Origin: Spongospora subterranea
Lineage: Eukaryota > Endomyxa > Phytomyxea > Plasmodiophorida > Plasmodiophoridae
Direction of reading: 5' to 3'
Assembly (NCBI GenBank): GCA_900404475.1
Contig: OUQQ01000103.1
Span: forward strand, 1 to 44,348
DNA: 44,348 bases
The first letter of the stretch is position 1. Each line of letters opens with the position of its first letter. Shown here in pieces: positions 9,872 to 20,249 of this stretch. Both the position numbers and the translations under genes were made by a program. Under the pieces are notes generated by a model. That model did not search any database and was not told the origin of the DNA. It saw nothing but the letters and a program-made list of their open reading frames with translations.

Positions 9872-10172
9872 GCTAATGGCGATCCCTGACCGATTATGTA
9901 ATTTCAGAATCCGCGCAGGAAAATCAACACTGTATAACCAATTACTCACAACCAATAAGGATCGTCACTATTGTAGACTGCCTCGGAGATCAGGAAATTT
10001 CCAAAACAAACTGACATAGGTTGAACGTTTCTAACAATGTTGAAAATCCGGTCAAATCAACATCGAAAAAATTGTCCGTATTGCAAAAGAATACTCGGAA
10101 CTGTTATGAGAAACTGGGGCGTCGCGCTGAGAATTGCTGTTCTATGTTCAGAGTTTTATGCAGATTTGCTTT
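9872..10172. other. Intergenic region between UBAC2-like and SAR1 genes
   Basis: Both neighbours are on the minus strand. The stretch holds the UBAC2-like promoter and the SAR1 3' flank. I see no further gene, RNA or repeat. Confidence 0.5.
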
Positions 10173-10846
10173 CTAAAGGTAACTTGACATCCATTTGAAT
10201 CCTTGACTGTACCCGGAACGGCGGACGACGGCGCACATGAATAGTTCAATGGGACGAATACCATGTCCAGGGCGGCCATCCTTGCCTGTCGTCACATTGT
10301 GCAGTCCAAGAGAAGAACGGAGTTCGTCTTCGCTAGCCGCACCAGCAACATCGATTTTGTTTCCTAAGACGAGGAAGGGGACCATTTCCAGAGCCGAATC
10401 AGCAAGTAGTTTTTGCAGCTCTGTTTGCGCCTCGGGAAATCGCGCTCTGTCAGATGCATCTACCATATAAACAATGCCATCGACATTGGAAAAATAGTCG
10501 TGCCATAGGGTTCGAGCGACAGCATGACCTCCCATATCAAAGGTTTTGAAACGAACATTTCCAATCTGGAGAAAGAGCTTGGGCAAACAATAAACAACTT
10601 TGTTTGAATGAAACATACTTGGATTTCTTCGCCTTGAGGGTGTCTGGTGGGTTCAAGGGATGCTACCTATTTCACGGAATTCAATAAATCACCTCTGGCG
10701 AAAAACGGAATATCCCTAACTTTGTTCGATGACAGCACATGTGTCAAAGTCGTCTTCCCTGCATTATCTAAGCCCAGAAAGAGAATGCGTGCCTTCTTGT
10801 TGTACAGCCCTAGCGAGCCGAGAACATCGAAGAACCAATTGAACAT
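10173..10846 (-). CDS. SAR1: SAR1 small GTPase (COPII coat assembly)
   Basis: Three exons (10721-10846, 10619-10666, 10173-10565) with introns of 54 and 53 nt give 188 residues, the usual SAR1 size. The N-terminal amphipathic helix [15 protein letters not shown] is the membrane-inserting SAR1 signature. Motifs: P loop GLDNAGKT, G3 DMGGH with the catalytic His, G4 NKID, G5 CAV, and C terminus [16 protein letters not shown]1 recruits Sec23/24 and Sec13/31 to ER exit sites. Oddity: switch I reads [10 protein letters not shown], where family members have PT.HPTSEEL, so the conserved Thr that coordinates Mg and GTP is Gln. The sequence around it is otherwise conserved, and both flanking splice sites are clear. 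Confidence 0.95.
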
Positions 10847-11026
10847 CACCGCTCGGCAGGGAACCGGACGAGGTGTGAAATGACGTGCGCGGCGGATCCG
10901 ACAACAGCGAGATGAAGGAACAAGCACCGGCTAGAAAGGCGCCTAGGGGTAGTGAACCTGTATGGGGGCTGCTGCCACCCAAGGGTTATAATGGACACTG
11001 TACAGTTATATTACAGTGAGGGTCGT

Positions 11027-11072
11027 GTACAGTGTACACTTACTAGTGTACACTTACTAGTGTACACTGTAC
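11027..11072. repeat. Three AGTGTACACT palindromes at 14-bp spacing
   Basis: The perfect 10-bp palindrome AGTGTACACT occurs at 11031-11040, 11045-11054 and 11059-11068. The outer copies extend into a longer inverted repeat (GTACAGTGTACACT at 11027-11040 against its complement at 11059-11072). Related half sites (ACTGTACAG) lie at about 10997-11005. The cluster is 180 bp upstream of the SAR1 start codon, where regulatory sites could be. Confidence 0.7.
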
Positions 11073-11337
11073 GGACCAGATATGAGTGGTAGAGGACTCG
11101 GATCTGTGAGTGGTTGGGGAATCGGGTAGATCCCGTGAGGTCTCTCGTGTATTGACAGTATTAGGATTTCATTTGACTCGGGAAAATCAGGAATCTGTTT
11201 GTGTCGGCCTGACGATGAGCTGTCCTCTCTCGAGTTTGCCCAACAACCACTCATCTTGATCTGATAACAGTCGCACCAGAGTTTCCTGGGCTTTACGTAC
11301 GAATGTCCACTTGATGTGTTTGACGTCCCCCCCCCCC

Positions 11338-11437
11338 NNNNNNNNNNNNNNNNNNNNNNNNNNNNNNNNNNNNNNNNNNNNNNNNNNNNNNNNNNNNNNN
11401 NNNNNNNNNNNNNNNNNNNNNNNNNNNNNNNNNNNNN
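11338..11437. other. Assembly gap (100 N) flanked by C runs
   Basis: Exactly 100 N, the conventional placeholder for a gap of unknown size. It is bordered by 11 C on each side (11327-11337 and 11438-11448), which suggests assembly broke at a long C/G homopolymer. True length and content are unknown. Confidence 0.98.
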
Positions 11438-11699
11438 CCCCCCCCCCCTTCTGGCTTCATTGCCAGCAGATTAAATAACTCAGTATACCTCGTAATCATC
11501 GATAAAACGCCACAGAATTGCACCCAAATTTTCAATCACCTTTGCCAGTCTGGAAACACGAGTTAAACGGAAAGTTTGAATGGCGCTTAATCAATCTATT
11601 GTGATGAACTTCCGTTGGAACTTTACGCAAATTGACGTCACCGCTTAGTGAACCCAATTATTCATCAATCACCGGATTCATAACCGTAATTCTACTGCC

Positions 11700-14600
11700 A
11701 TGCTGTCTAGCAAAATTCGACATCCGCCGGCCCCCGATGTGATTGCCGACCGAGCGGATTCGGTATCGGAGGAGGAAGGGGGCTCCACCTACGTCGTGGA
11801 CTTTTGTGGGAAACCCGGCAAGGATGGCGCCCAGGGCGCCGATGGTCATATTTACACGACGTGGCCGTTTAACATTGGCCTAGCTAAGACATTGATTAGG
11901 TTTGAATCCATCAGATCCAGATGGAAGACCTGGAGAGGACGGGGAAGACGCTAGCCCTGCTCAAGATTGCGTCATATTGCTGAACAAAATCCGTTCGTCG
12001 CCAGGTGAAATCGGTTGGCAACCCTCTGTTCGGCAGGATCGTTTGCAATTTTGAACTTGATCAACAGAAGGGTCCGTTATGAAGACATTGGAGTTTTTCG
12101 CTCAAGGGGAGTCGCGAGAGCATCCTCTCAGCGAACATGAAGTTGTGTATGTCGATGCCAAAGGAGCGAAAGGCGGCAATGGCGGCCAAGGTAATTTGAC
12201 TGCCTCCCTATACGATATAAGTTGGTTTGATGGGCCCGAACGCACAGGTGGAAATGGTTTACAGGGCAAGATCGGCGAGCCCGGTGATGTTGGCCGACCT
12301 GGACACCCAGGAGAAGAAGGGGGTGTTGGCGGAGACGGTGAGAACGGAGGGCGAGGTGGTAATGGTGGTAATGGTGGCAATGCGGGCCGGGCAAGGTTAT
12401 GATCCACCGATGGCTGATCTTAAAACATGACTCCTGATCATCCTCAATTTAGCTGTGGTGGCAATGTCACTATACAAGCGTTTGATCCCACCCTATTTGG
12501 GTTGGTGGAAGTTAATGCTCGTGGAGGAGCAGGTTCAGAGGGAGGTCTCCCTGGTACACCTGGACAAGGTGTTGCTCATCAGTGCCCGGTGGCAGTTTCA
12601 CTGACCTATCTGCTGTGGCGTCAGGTGGGAAAGGCGGACGAGGTGGAAGTGGTGGAAGAAGTGGAGTTGTTGCGAGAAGATCATTGTGGTGTGGTGGAGC
12701 AATAGCCGAGCGAGGCTCCCGTGGCCACGATGGTCTTGATGGCGAAGACGGTGTGGCTGGGTTTCCTGGCAAATCAAGCCATCATGCACCATCTCATGGG
12801 GTTCGTTTTCAACACATTACTGGTGTACCAGAAAGATTTGATGTTGTACGGGAAGGCAAAGATCGTTTCCAACCTCAAATCTACGAATTCACTGTAATTT
12901 TGACCTTATTTTCGTTTTCTTGATAGCCGAGTTGATTTTTGTGCCCCCAGTTGTGCGACCCTGACGAGGATGGTATATTTACTCCAGAATCCTACGCCAT
13001 TGTAAAAGATATATTGGTCGCGAACGTCGGTGGTATGCCGAGTCCAGAAGGACTTCAGCTTTGGACCCATGTCTCGATCGAAGACAAATCCGAGCAGGCT
13101 CCGGCCAAGTTGGAAGCTACGTTCGTCGGTGCAAAAGGCGGAGGAAGCAAAGAACGAGCTAAGCACGATGTACCGGTTATTAAAGTATGATGATTGACGA
13201 TATTGACAAACTGTTTGTCAAGTGCGATGTGTTGTTTAGGCCGAGCATATCCATATTCCTGAAATACAACCTGGAGAGTGTCGCCTGATCCCTGGCCAAC
13301 TCAGAATCCAGTTGCCCCCGATGCGAGATGTGATCCGGAATGAGGTGTATTTCAGCGATGTCGCTGTATCAATAGGTGTCGATGTGTTAGGTCAGCTGAG
13401 ATTCCCACGTAAACCGAGGTTCCGTGTTTGAGAATAATGTTGGTCTTCGCAGGTAGATGCCTTCCTGGCAGCGAATTGAAACAGACTGTAGCGATGAGAT
13501 GGCCTGTCGAGATTGACAACGTAGTCGCTCCAAAGTTTGCGATTTGCGATCATATTGCCCAGCTCCAAGTTTCTATCCGCAACTACAGCAATAAGCCATA
13601 TGGCGCTGGAACCGACAGGTTTTAGACACCGGTTGATCACTGCCGAGCTGATTCACATACCCCTTTATAGTGGATCGCTGAGGTTGGACGTCAGATCCCT
13701 CAATCCGGCCGCTATTGCCGTCAATGGAAAGGAGTTCGACTCATCGGACATTGAAGACCTTCCTGGGCACCGCACCCATACGATCAACATCGATATATCA
13801 ACGCTTCCCGATTCCCACACTTTGATATTGACGGATGCCGTTTTGGTTTATGAGCTGTTTTTCAATGACCGCATGATTGCGCAACACGATCTTACAACAA
13901 AGGTCCTTCCGGCGATGTCGGAGCAGTTCACAGATGTGGCGCTGGTCGTTCATCCCGAGTAACTGATTTGTTGATGATGAAGAAATCGCTGTCGGAACAT
14001 GAGTGTTTGTGGATAGAATGGATTTGGCAGATCTGTACGCCTGGCGTCTTCTCTGTGCCAGCCTATCGTTGAGTGTGAATCTGTGGAGTGTTGAGCTTTA
14101 TGGGCATCTGTTAGGGCAGGTCAATATTGGATGGGGGAATAAGTGTCAAGCGCTTATTGTCCCAACTCCAGTCCCGTTGCCCAACATTGTCAGCCAGGAT
14201 GATCTTCTCGACATGGCCAAGGCCAATCGCTCCTTCATAGCGGTTGGCGATATCCCGGGTCAATACTGTCTGGGTAATCGTTCGACCGTCCGATATTGTC
14301 ATCCCTCTCGTTAATTCATCACGGTCAGATCATGCACTTTTGAACTATAACCCCGTCCTCAGGGAAGCCGGCGCAGATTATTTCAACGGTTATCCTGCCG
14401 GATTAGAGAGGTTAAACAGTAATCGTCAGATTGGTCGTCAAGTTGAAAGGTTAACGCGCTCTTGTTCGCATTTACGAATCTTAATCACGACCTTCCAGGA
14501 TTCGAGCAAAGTTTGATGCGCAGTTGCCAACATGTCTCCATGTAGCGGCTGTGCAGACATTTCCAAACCATCCTGTATTGCTAGAACGCCAACGTAGGTG

Positions 14601-15171
14601 GTTCGCTGTTTGTAGGCAGCGTTTTCGACTGATTCGTTAGAAAGAGGGGATCCTTAGCATTTATCAAGCGATGGTGCCAAGATCAGCTCAGTTTTACGCC
14701 ATTCATACCGAAGGCAAACTACTGTCTAGTCTGCTAGGTCAACGCAAACATGTCGAAATACCGAGTTAGTTTATTGGGTTTTGCTGAGATCACAGCACCT
14801 GAGGTGTGATTTCTTGTGTAGATATCGGAACCCTTGACCAAAAATGGTGTCGAACCCCAATGGAATTCGAGATTGTCGTGGAGCTGTTCTCCCACTTGGG
14901 TTCCATCGTGTTCGCTATACTGCAGGTGCGTTCGAGGAATATTGATTCATTGCGAGCAGTGTTCTGAGCCCTGAATACCGTGTAGACCATCGACATTGAT
15001 AAACTATCGCATCTGGCAATGCGAGCGTTTCGCCCTTTACGATGGGAAGCGAATGGAGTTCCCATTCCGGCAGAGCACGTCATATATGCTGTTTTGAGCA
15101 ACAGAATGGCAAGGGAATGGGACTGGGGCAGGTTTGACTATGAGGTTTTAAACATTATTTCAGTTCGCTAA
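11700..15171 (+). CDS. Large collagen-like Gly-rich protein, frame-broken
   Basis: Resolved exons: 11700-11844, 11915-12004, 12068-12395, 12453-12893, 12951-13184, 13240-13425, 13485-13958, 14017-14258, 14329-14418. Later exons are unresolved. Exons 1-4 encode Gly-rich collagen-like runs (GKPGKDGAQGAD, GEPGDVGRPGHPGEEGG, GGRGGNGGNGGNAG, GGKGGRGGSGG). Downstream is a conserved-looking region (VYFSDVAVSIGVDVLGQLRF, DLYAWRLLCASLSLSVNLW, LLNYNPVLREAGADYFNGYP). The end at about 14830-15171 looks C2-like (TKNGVEPQW, then FEIVVELFSHLGSIVFAIL). Exon phase fails unless one base is missing near 12585, one extra T lies at 13620-13623 and one base is missing near 14865, so there are three single-base breaks. 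These could be homopolymer read errors or pseudogene decay. I recall large eukaryotic proteins pairing collagen repeats with an uncharacterised C-terminal domain (possibly DUF7932), but cannot confirm the family. Confidence 0.55.
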
Positions 15172-15296
15172 TTTGATGCTGTAGTTGGGAGTTCCCCTTA
15201 GCCCTTAGTCTTGAATCCCAAGTTCGCGATCGCCCTCTAGAAGTCCCATCTTTACGTAAGCTTCTGATCTTTCCTTTTTAGTCATCGACTTAATTA

Positions 15297-16564
15297 TTGC
15301 GAGCAGTATTTGCTTCAGTTTTGAAGAACGCGCTCACTAAGATTCGTGTTCCTTTTGTGGAAAAATTAATTCCCAGCAAGACGAAACATCGCTATGCAGT
15401 TTTGAAAGATATCTATGAGCGAATGCTTGAATCAATGTTGAAAGCGGTAATGTGTCGAGTTTCGATGTCCTTTTTTGAGGGTCCTAAACCGTGATTATAG
15501 TCAGACACGGATCATCAAGACGTTGATCGAGAGGTGATGGGGTTTCTGAACAAAACCGAGCTGGTTCACGGTTGGCCGTCTGCTGATATATCAAGCGTTA
15601 CGGATCGGTCTCAAGACGTTGTCCTTTTCGATGATGACCTGCTCAAGCTCGTTCGGGATCGCGAACTATCAAGGGCTGGCATTCGTCGAAGTCTGAAGTT
15701 AGCGGACGTGTTTAATCCAGGGACGCAAACTTGGCAAGCTCCAGATTGTCGGTGCTTTGGAAACAGGTTCTGCTCATGTCGCACTAATCTCTCGTTGCAG
15801 TTATCAAGAAAATGGATACAACAAGTGATTTCGAAGGGGTTGTTAACTCAATTCCCTTCAATCAGGATAAGATTGCGGACCAGGGGGACAAACTGCCGAA
15901 TAAAATCAGTGAGGATACGAAGGAAGGAGCGGTGTCGAAGAAAGAGGAACCTGTGATCAAGGATAAGAAGCAGGAACCAACGAGTAAGGAGAAATTTAAG
16001 GAACCGGGGATCAAGGAACGAATGGAGGAACCGGCGACTGAAGAAAGTATGGAGGCACCGGCGATCAAGGAAAAAATGGAGAAACCGGCAATTGAGGAAA
16101 GGATGGAGGAGCCGGTGATTAAGGGAAGAATGGAGGATCCGGCGATCAAGGGAAGGATGGAGAAACCGGCGTTTGAGGAAAGAATGGAGGGACCGGCGAT
16201 CAAGGGAAGAATGGAGGATCCGGCGATCAAGGAAAGGATGGAGAAACCGGCGTTTGAGGAAAGAATGGAGGGACCGGCGATCAAGGGAAGAATGGAGGAT
16301 CCAGCGATCAAGGAAAGGATGGAGAAACCGGCGTTTGAGGAAAGAATGGAGGGACCGGCGATCACGGGTAGCAAGGGTCATTTGAAGGATGAACCGGCAT
16401 ATCAAAATAAGAAGGATGAACCGGTATATCAGGATAAGAAGGATGAACCTGAATATCAGGACAAGAAGGATCAGCCGGGAGTCAAATTGCCGATTGAAGT
16501 CACTTTACCCAAAGAATCTACAAATCTCGAAGGGAGATTACCTGTGATTAGACCACCTGAATAG
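15297..16564 (+). CDS. Acidic/basic 9-residue tandem-repeat protein
   Basis: The 5' end is unresolved: no clear ATG is seen, and it could even be the 3' part of the preceding gene. Exons: about 15297-15449, an intron gtaatg...attatag (about 15450-15503), then about 15504-15777 with one or two uncertain short introns, then a long exon to the TAG ending at 16564. The upstream part is helical and charged (LIPSKTKHRYAVLKDIYERM, LKLVRDRELSRAGIRRSLKL). The last exon encodes 13 copies of a 9-residue unit (IKERMEKPA, FEERMEGPA, IKGRMEDPA), then YQ.KKDEP repeats and a short unique tail. No signal peptide or known domain is visible. A disordered, highly charged linker or scaffold is likely. Confidence 0.5.
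16010..16360 (+). repeat. Coding minisatellite: 13 x 27 bp, higher-order 81 bp
   Basis: Thirteen consecutive 27-bp units (9 residues each, 351 bp). The last units form an 81-bp higher-order repeat (IKERMEKPA-FEERMEGPA-IKGRMEDPA) that is almost identical at DNA level, while the first units have diverged. This fits recent expansion at the 3' side. Two antisense frames stay open across the array. Confidence 0.92.
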
Positions 16565-17088
16565 ATCGAGACGCAGCTTTTCGACTATACAAAGTAAAGT
16601 GGCTTAATTCAAAATCCGTTCTTTACTCAATTGTCCGAATCGTGTATTGCTTGACCTTTTTCCTCAAATGTTTCCGTAGCTACTGTGAAGATTCGCCGAT
16701 TGATTATGGGTTGTTAGGTTTTTGGTAAAATTGATCTCCCAATGAGCAGTGCTGAGAACAACAACAATGCAGTGCTGAGAACAACAACAATATCGTGATT
16801 TTATGGAGAGGAACCTGCAACCGCACAGCTGTGCTTCTCTCGATATACGGCCAGGTTTCGTCCTTGTTGAACGACTACCGCATCTCTACCCGTATATCAG
16901 GATTCGTAATCGCCGGTCCTGCTGGGTTCCGTTTGCGCTGTCATCGATAATTTTTGATGCGATGTTGGGGCCCGCGTTGAACAGACTACCCTCGGTTGAT
17001 TGGGCAAACGGTGACCATGCCTACGTCCTTTGCCATCCCCCGGCGGTGGGAAACCTGTTAACCCCTGCCATAGCAACGCGTTTCAGTC
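16565..17088. other. Stretch without recognisable gene
   Basis: Apart from the 23-bp duplication I see only a short plus-strand frame (16803-17120) without motif or homology. Confidence 0.4.
16746..16791 (+). repeat. Two tandem copies of a 23-bp unit
   Basis: The unit GCAGTGCTGAGAACAACAAC plus AAT occurs twice in a row (16746-16768, 16769-16791) in non-coding sequence. Confidence 0.85.
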
Positions 17089-17898
17089 CTAAGCAGCGCT
17101 CAAGACATCACAGATTATAATTGTGATTATCTCGATGGCTTGTTTTCCCCACACCAATCTCTGCAGGTTCGGGAGTTTAGCGAGTGATACTTGATTCTGT
17201 CGAAGGTCACCCCAAACTGATGATCGTCTGCCGACTGCTCGGAGGAGATATCCACATTCCATGAACACTCTATCGAGTTTTGTATTGTCTCTATAGACCG
17301 TGTTTCTGCAGTAAATAGTGAGGGATAACGACAAGATGGGAGTCGGGATGAACACTAATATCGGTGTTTGATTGAACCTCGCTCAAGACCGGAATATAGG
17401 TTTTGCAGGCGGAACACAGGAGGCGTTGGGCGATGATGCATTGAGCACAACTAGTGGCGTCGACAGCTGAGGCAGATCTGGCGGGCCACAGATTGACAAC
17501 CGGGAAAAACAGGTTGGCAAAGGCGGCGATATGAGGCCACAATTGATACCTGAACAAGTTGGGGCAATCTACTCGAAACGACTGATGACGTCAATATTGT
17601 CACTAATAATGTCTGTATTAACATCAATCGCATCAAACTGGTAAACGTATCTAAAAAACAACACAAACACATAATACCCTCTTGCTGTACATTGAACTCG
17701 AGCTTTGGTCTCGAGTTCATTGTCTTTCCGGATGCGTCGTCGAATCACAAATCTCCAGTAAAGTAACAGGCCGTTGGACCTTGTTTGGCGTTGCCAAGAG
17801 CCTGGCTTGACTGAGTTGTACCAGGAATAACTAATCGTCGTAAATCGTGATGACACTGGTCCATATTCACATGTATCCTGATCCAATCTGCTGATCAA
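17089..17898 (-). CDS. Uncharacterised minus-strand gene or relic
   Basis: Several overlapping minus-strand frames can be joined by short introns. One starts at 17898 (MISRLDQDTCEYGPVSSRFT). Another contains YQLWPHIAAFANLFFPVVN and SAVDATSCAQCIIAQRLLC, followed by CSACKTYIPVLSE. The exon borders (for example gtagat...gttcag near 17550) are plausible, but I cannot prove them by conservation. Related sequence in opposite orientation lies at about 18890-19320. This could be a small Cys-containing protein or a decayed duplicate. Function unknown. Confidence 0.3.
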
Positions 17899-18046
17899 CC
17901 CTCACCGTATCATTCGACCGTTCTACCGACCTTTGAAAAAAAAAAACGAAAAAACCGATCGACGGTGTCCGTCCGATAAACCACTTGTGGATATTTCTCT
18001 ATGACGATCCGTATTGATGGCGGACCGTGCTGGCCCTGGAACTGTG

Positions 18047-18100
18047 CAGTTCACCATCATCATCATCATCATCATCATCAGCATCATCAGCATCATCAGC
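18047..18100. repeat. CAT/CAG-type trinucleotide microsatellite
   Basis: A run of ATC/CAT triplets interrupted by CAG lies directly upstream of the ATG of the coiled-coil gene. Read in that gene's frame without a start it would give poly-Ser. Confidence 0.9.
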
Positions 18101-18101
18101 A

Positions 18102-18803
18102 ATGATCCAACAGTCCCCCAATCCCGACCCGTTATCCCGCGAATATCACAAGGCATTGAGTGTCACCGCTGCAATCAAATCAACATTGGATGGAAGTAGT
18201 TCTGGCCGTCAACAGCCCATGCACCTGGATAACGACGACCGAATTAGCATTATGAACTACATTGCTTGCCAGGAATCTGTTATTGGCAATCTCACCACAG
18301 AGCTACAGAAAGCCACAAGGACGTTGTGGAGGAAAGTCCTAAATCACGCGAATCATGAACTGAGCATTATTGAGCTGCCCTTGGACTGTTGTCATTTGGC
18401 AGAGCAGCATCTGAGAGATGATGATCTAGATAACGCTCTTAGGGAGAACAGATTGCTGCGAGACGAGATCATGATGAAAGAGCGGGAATGGAACGAGATC
18501 AATGCACTAACAGAGCTGGCGTTGCGACGGGCACGACGAGACCTTGTGAGTCTGCGAGAACATCATTGCCGGGGCCAGTGTATTGTGCCAACTTTCAACA
18601 GCAGAGATCCTCTGATGTCAGATTCTGCTACAGAAGAGGATATCTTGAACTCGGTCGAGGGAGAATCACCTTGTGATAGAATGGACTCATCACAATGCGC
18701 TAAACATCATGATTTCGGTCTAGGCCGTCACGATCAACCGCCTTTACTGATTCCTGGGAATACCAATCACATACTACATGAGACCGATGAATCGCCAACA
18801 TAG
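18102..18803 (+). CDS. Coiled-coil hypothetical protein
   Basis: Single exon, 233 residues from the first ATG (MIQQSPNPDPLSREYHKALS) after the triplet repeat. The same frame is open upstream through the repeat, so a longer product from an upstream start is possible. Residues about 45-165 are strongly helical with heptad-like Leu/Ile and many charges (ENRLLRDEIMMKEREWNEIN, ELALRRARRDLVSLREHHC), which suggests a coiled coil. The C-terminal 60 residues are Ser/Asp/His-rich and look disordered. No catalytic motif, signal peptide or membrane segment. I do not recognise the family. Confidence 0.55.
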   Translation: MIQQSPNPDPLSREYHKALSVTAAIKSTLDGSSSGRQQPMHLDNDDRISIMNYIACQESVIGNLTTELQKATRTLWRKVLNHANHELSIIELPLDCCHLAEQHLRDDDLDNALRENRLLRDEIMMKEREWNEINALTELALRRARRDLVSLREHHCRGQCIVPTFNSRDPLMSDSATEEDILNSVEGESPCDRMDSSQCAKHHDFGLGRHDQPPLLIPGNTNHILHETDESPT

Positions 18804-20249
18804 CACAACATCACGATCGTGTGGATAAAATACAATCACCCATCATATGAGAAAGCACCATCAATGTGATGGGATATTGATCCAAATGCTGTGTAATCCG
18901 ACTCCCGATCGCTATTTACTAGTATCAAATCAATACGGGACGTTTTGTGTTGTACAATCTCGGCCCGGTCATAAATCGGAAAGAAGATTTACCGGATTAC
19001 GATGAACAAGCTCTTACAGGTCATGATTGATTGGCACTCAAATCAAGGGCCAACGGCCTGGCGCTCTATTGTCGACTGTGATTCGACAGAAGTGCTCAAC
19101 TTCAGTTCAAAGCGAATGGGTGTTAACACAGTTGTGGATACATGGGGGGTATTCTATTTGAGACGGCTGATGACGCCAATATTGCCAGAGATATGATCGG
19201 TGGTAGTTCGGGTAGCCGCCTATGCCAACCGCTTTGGGACCGATTCGCGATCAGTGAACCGCTGTCGACGTCCGCGTCAAGACCTGTTTCAGCTGTAGAC
19301 GCCACCTGCTGACCTCGATTCGTGCTTCATGGATTTAGATGGGGGCAACTGATGGTCGTGAGGAGACTCAGATCAGTTCGGGGAAGTTTATTCAGATCAA
19401 TTCGGGAAGTTTATTTACCGAGACCCATTTTAGAGAGCCATTCATGTCCCTTCATACCTTGACCAAGAACGTTTTTTTGAACCGCCAAAATAAAGTCGGA
19501 AATGAAGACATCTTGATAGGGTCTTTCTCCATCGTACTCAAAGAACTTCGCTGAGTGAATGCAACCCAAACCAGTGTCGACCCTGGCCGGCGATAGTTTC
19601 ACGGGCAACTTTCGATAAAAGGTGACGATTCTCGGAAATCAAGAAGCGCTTCTCAACCTGTCAAAAGCACCTTGCGAGGCGCTTTGTTGAATCGAAGGCG
19701 ATAACAGACGCGCTGGAGGTGCAAAGGATAGTTCCGGAGATGGATTTAAAACAAGCGCAATGCTGGAACTGGAAATAGGAAAGGAAGAAGCGGCCAAGGC
19801 AGTACAAGCAAAAGCCAAATTCGTTGCGAATTTGGTCAGTTCCGGAGCTGTGGAGATAATTTGTGAACTGCTCGACGTTGTTTGACAAACCAACTCAAGA
19901 CCAAAACTCAGCAGTGATTTTTTTTTTTCCAATAATTTCGAACATCGCAATGAAACATCGGCAAACCCTGCGGCACTGCACTCAAGAATCGCTCATTGGT
20001 CGGATTGAGAAAGAGCAGACTTATGTTTGAACCCCCTCCCCTCCCCAATGGAGATATCCGCTTTTGAACTTGTCGTTTTTCGGCGCTTTTCACAAGCGCC
20101 GAAATGCGACTGAAATGGTCAACTTGGAGAGTGGTATAGCCGTATAGAGACTGTAGGGGCGGGCTGCGCATTTGCCATCAAAATTAACTGGCATTTGCCA
20201 GGGTGTCATCCCCTTGACCACAATTTCGTGTTTTTGATTTCGATCAGCT
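18804..20249. other. Gene-poor region with fragment related to 17.1-17.9 kb
   Basis: Around 19030-19290 the plus strand resembles, patchily, the minus strand of 17.5-17.8 kb (shared GG-CCAACGGCCTG and TGTGATTCGAC blocks, VAAYANRF against IAAFANLF, SAVDAT in both). A short imperfect direct repeat (TTCGGG-GAAGTTTATT) lies at about 19376-19415. A plus-strand stretch at about 19730-19880 reads MLELEIGKEEAAKAVQAKAK, then ANLVSSGAVEIICELLD, and looks helical, but I could not build a gene. Confidence 0.35.

Noticed and set aside
9681..10019. 112-codon plus-strand frame
   Set aside because: Antisense to exons 1 and 2 of the UBAC2-like gene, which are supported by homology and splicing.
10989..11072. 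Palindrome cluster considered as a CRISPR array or replication origin
   Set aside because: Eukaryotic context, no spacers, and only three short units. A regulatory or simple palindromic repeat is more likely.
16173..16385. Second plus-strand frame in the 27-bp repeats
   Set aside because: Shadow of the repeat-protein gene caused by the repeat unit lacking stops in this frame.
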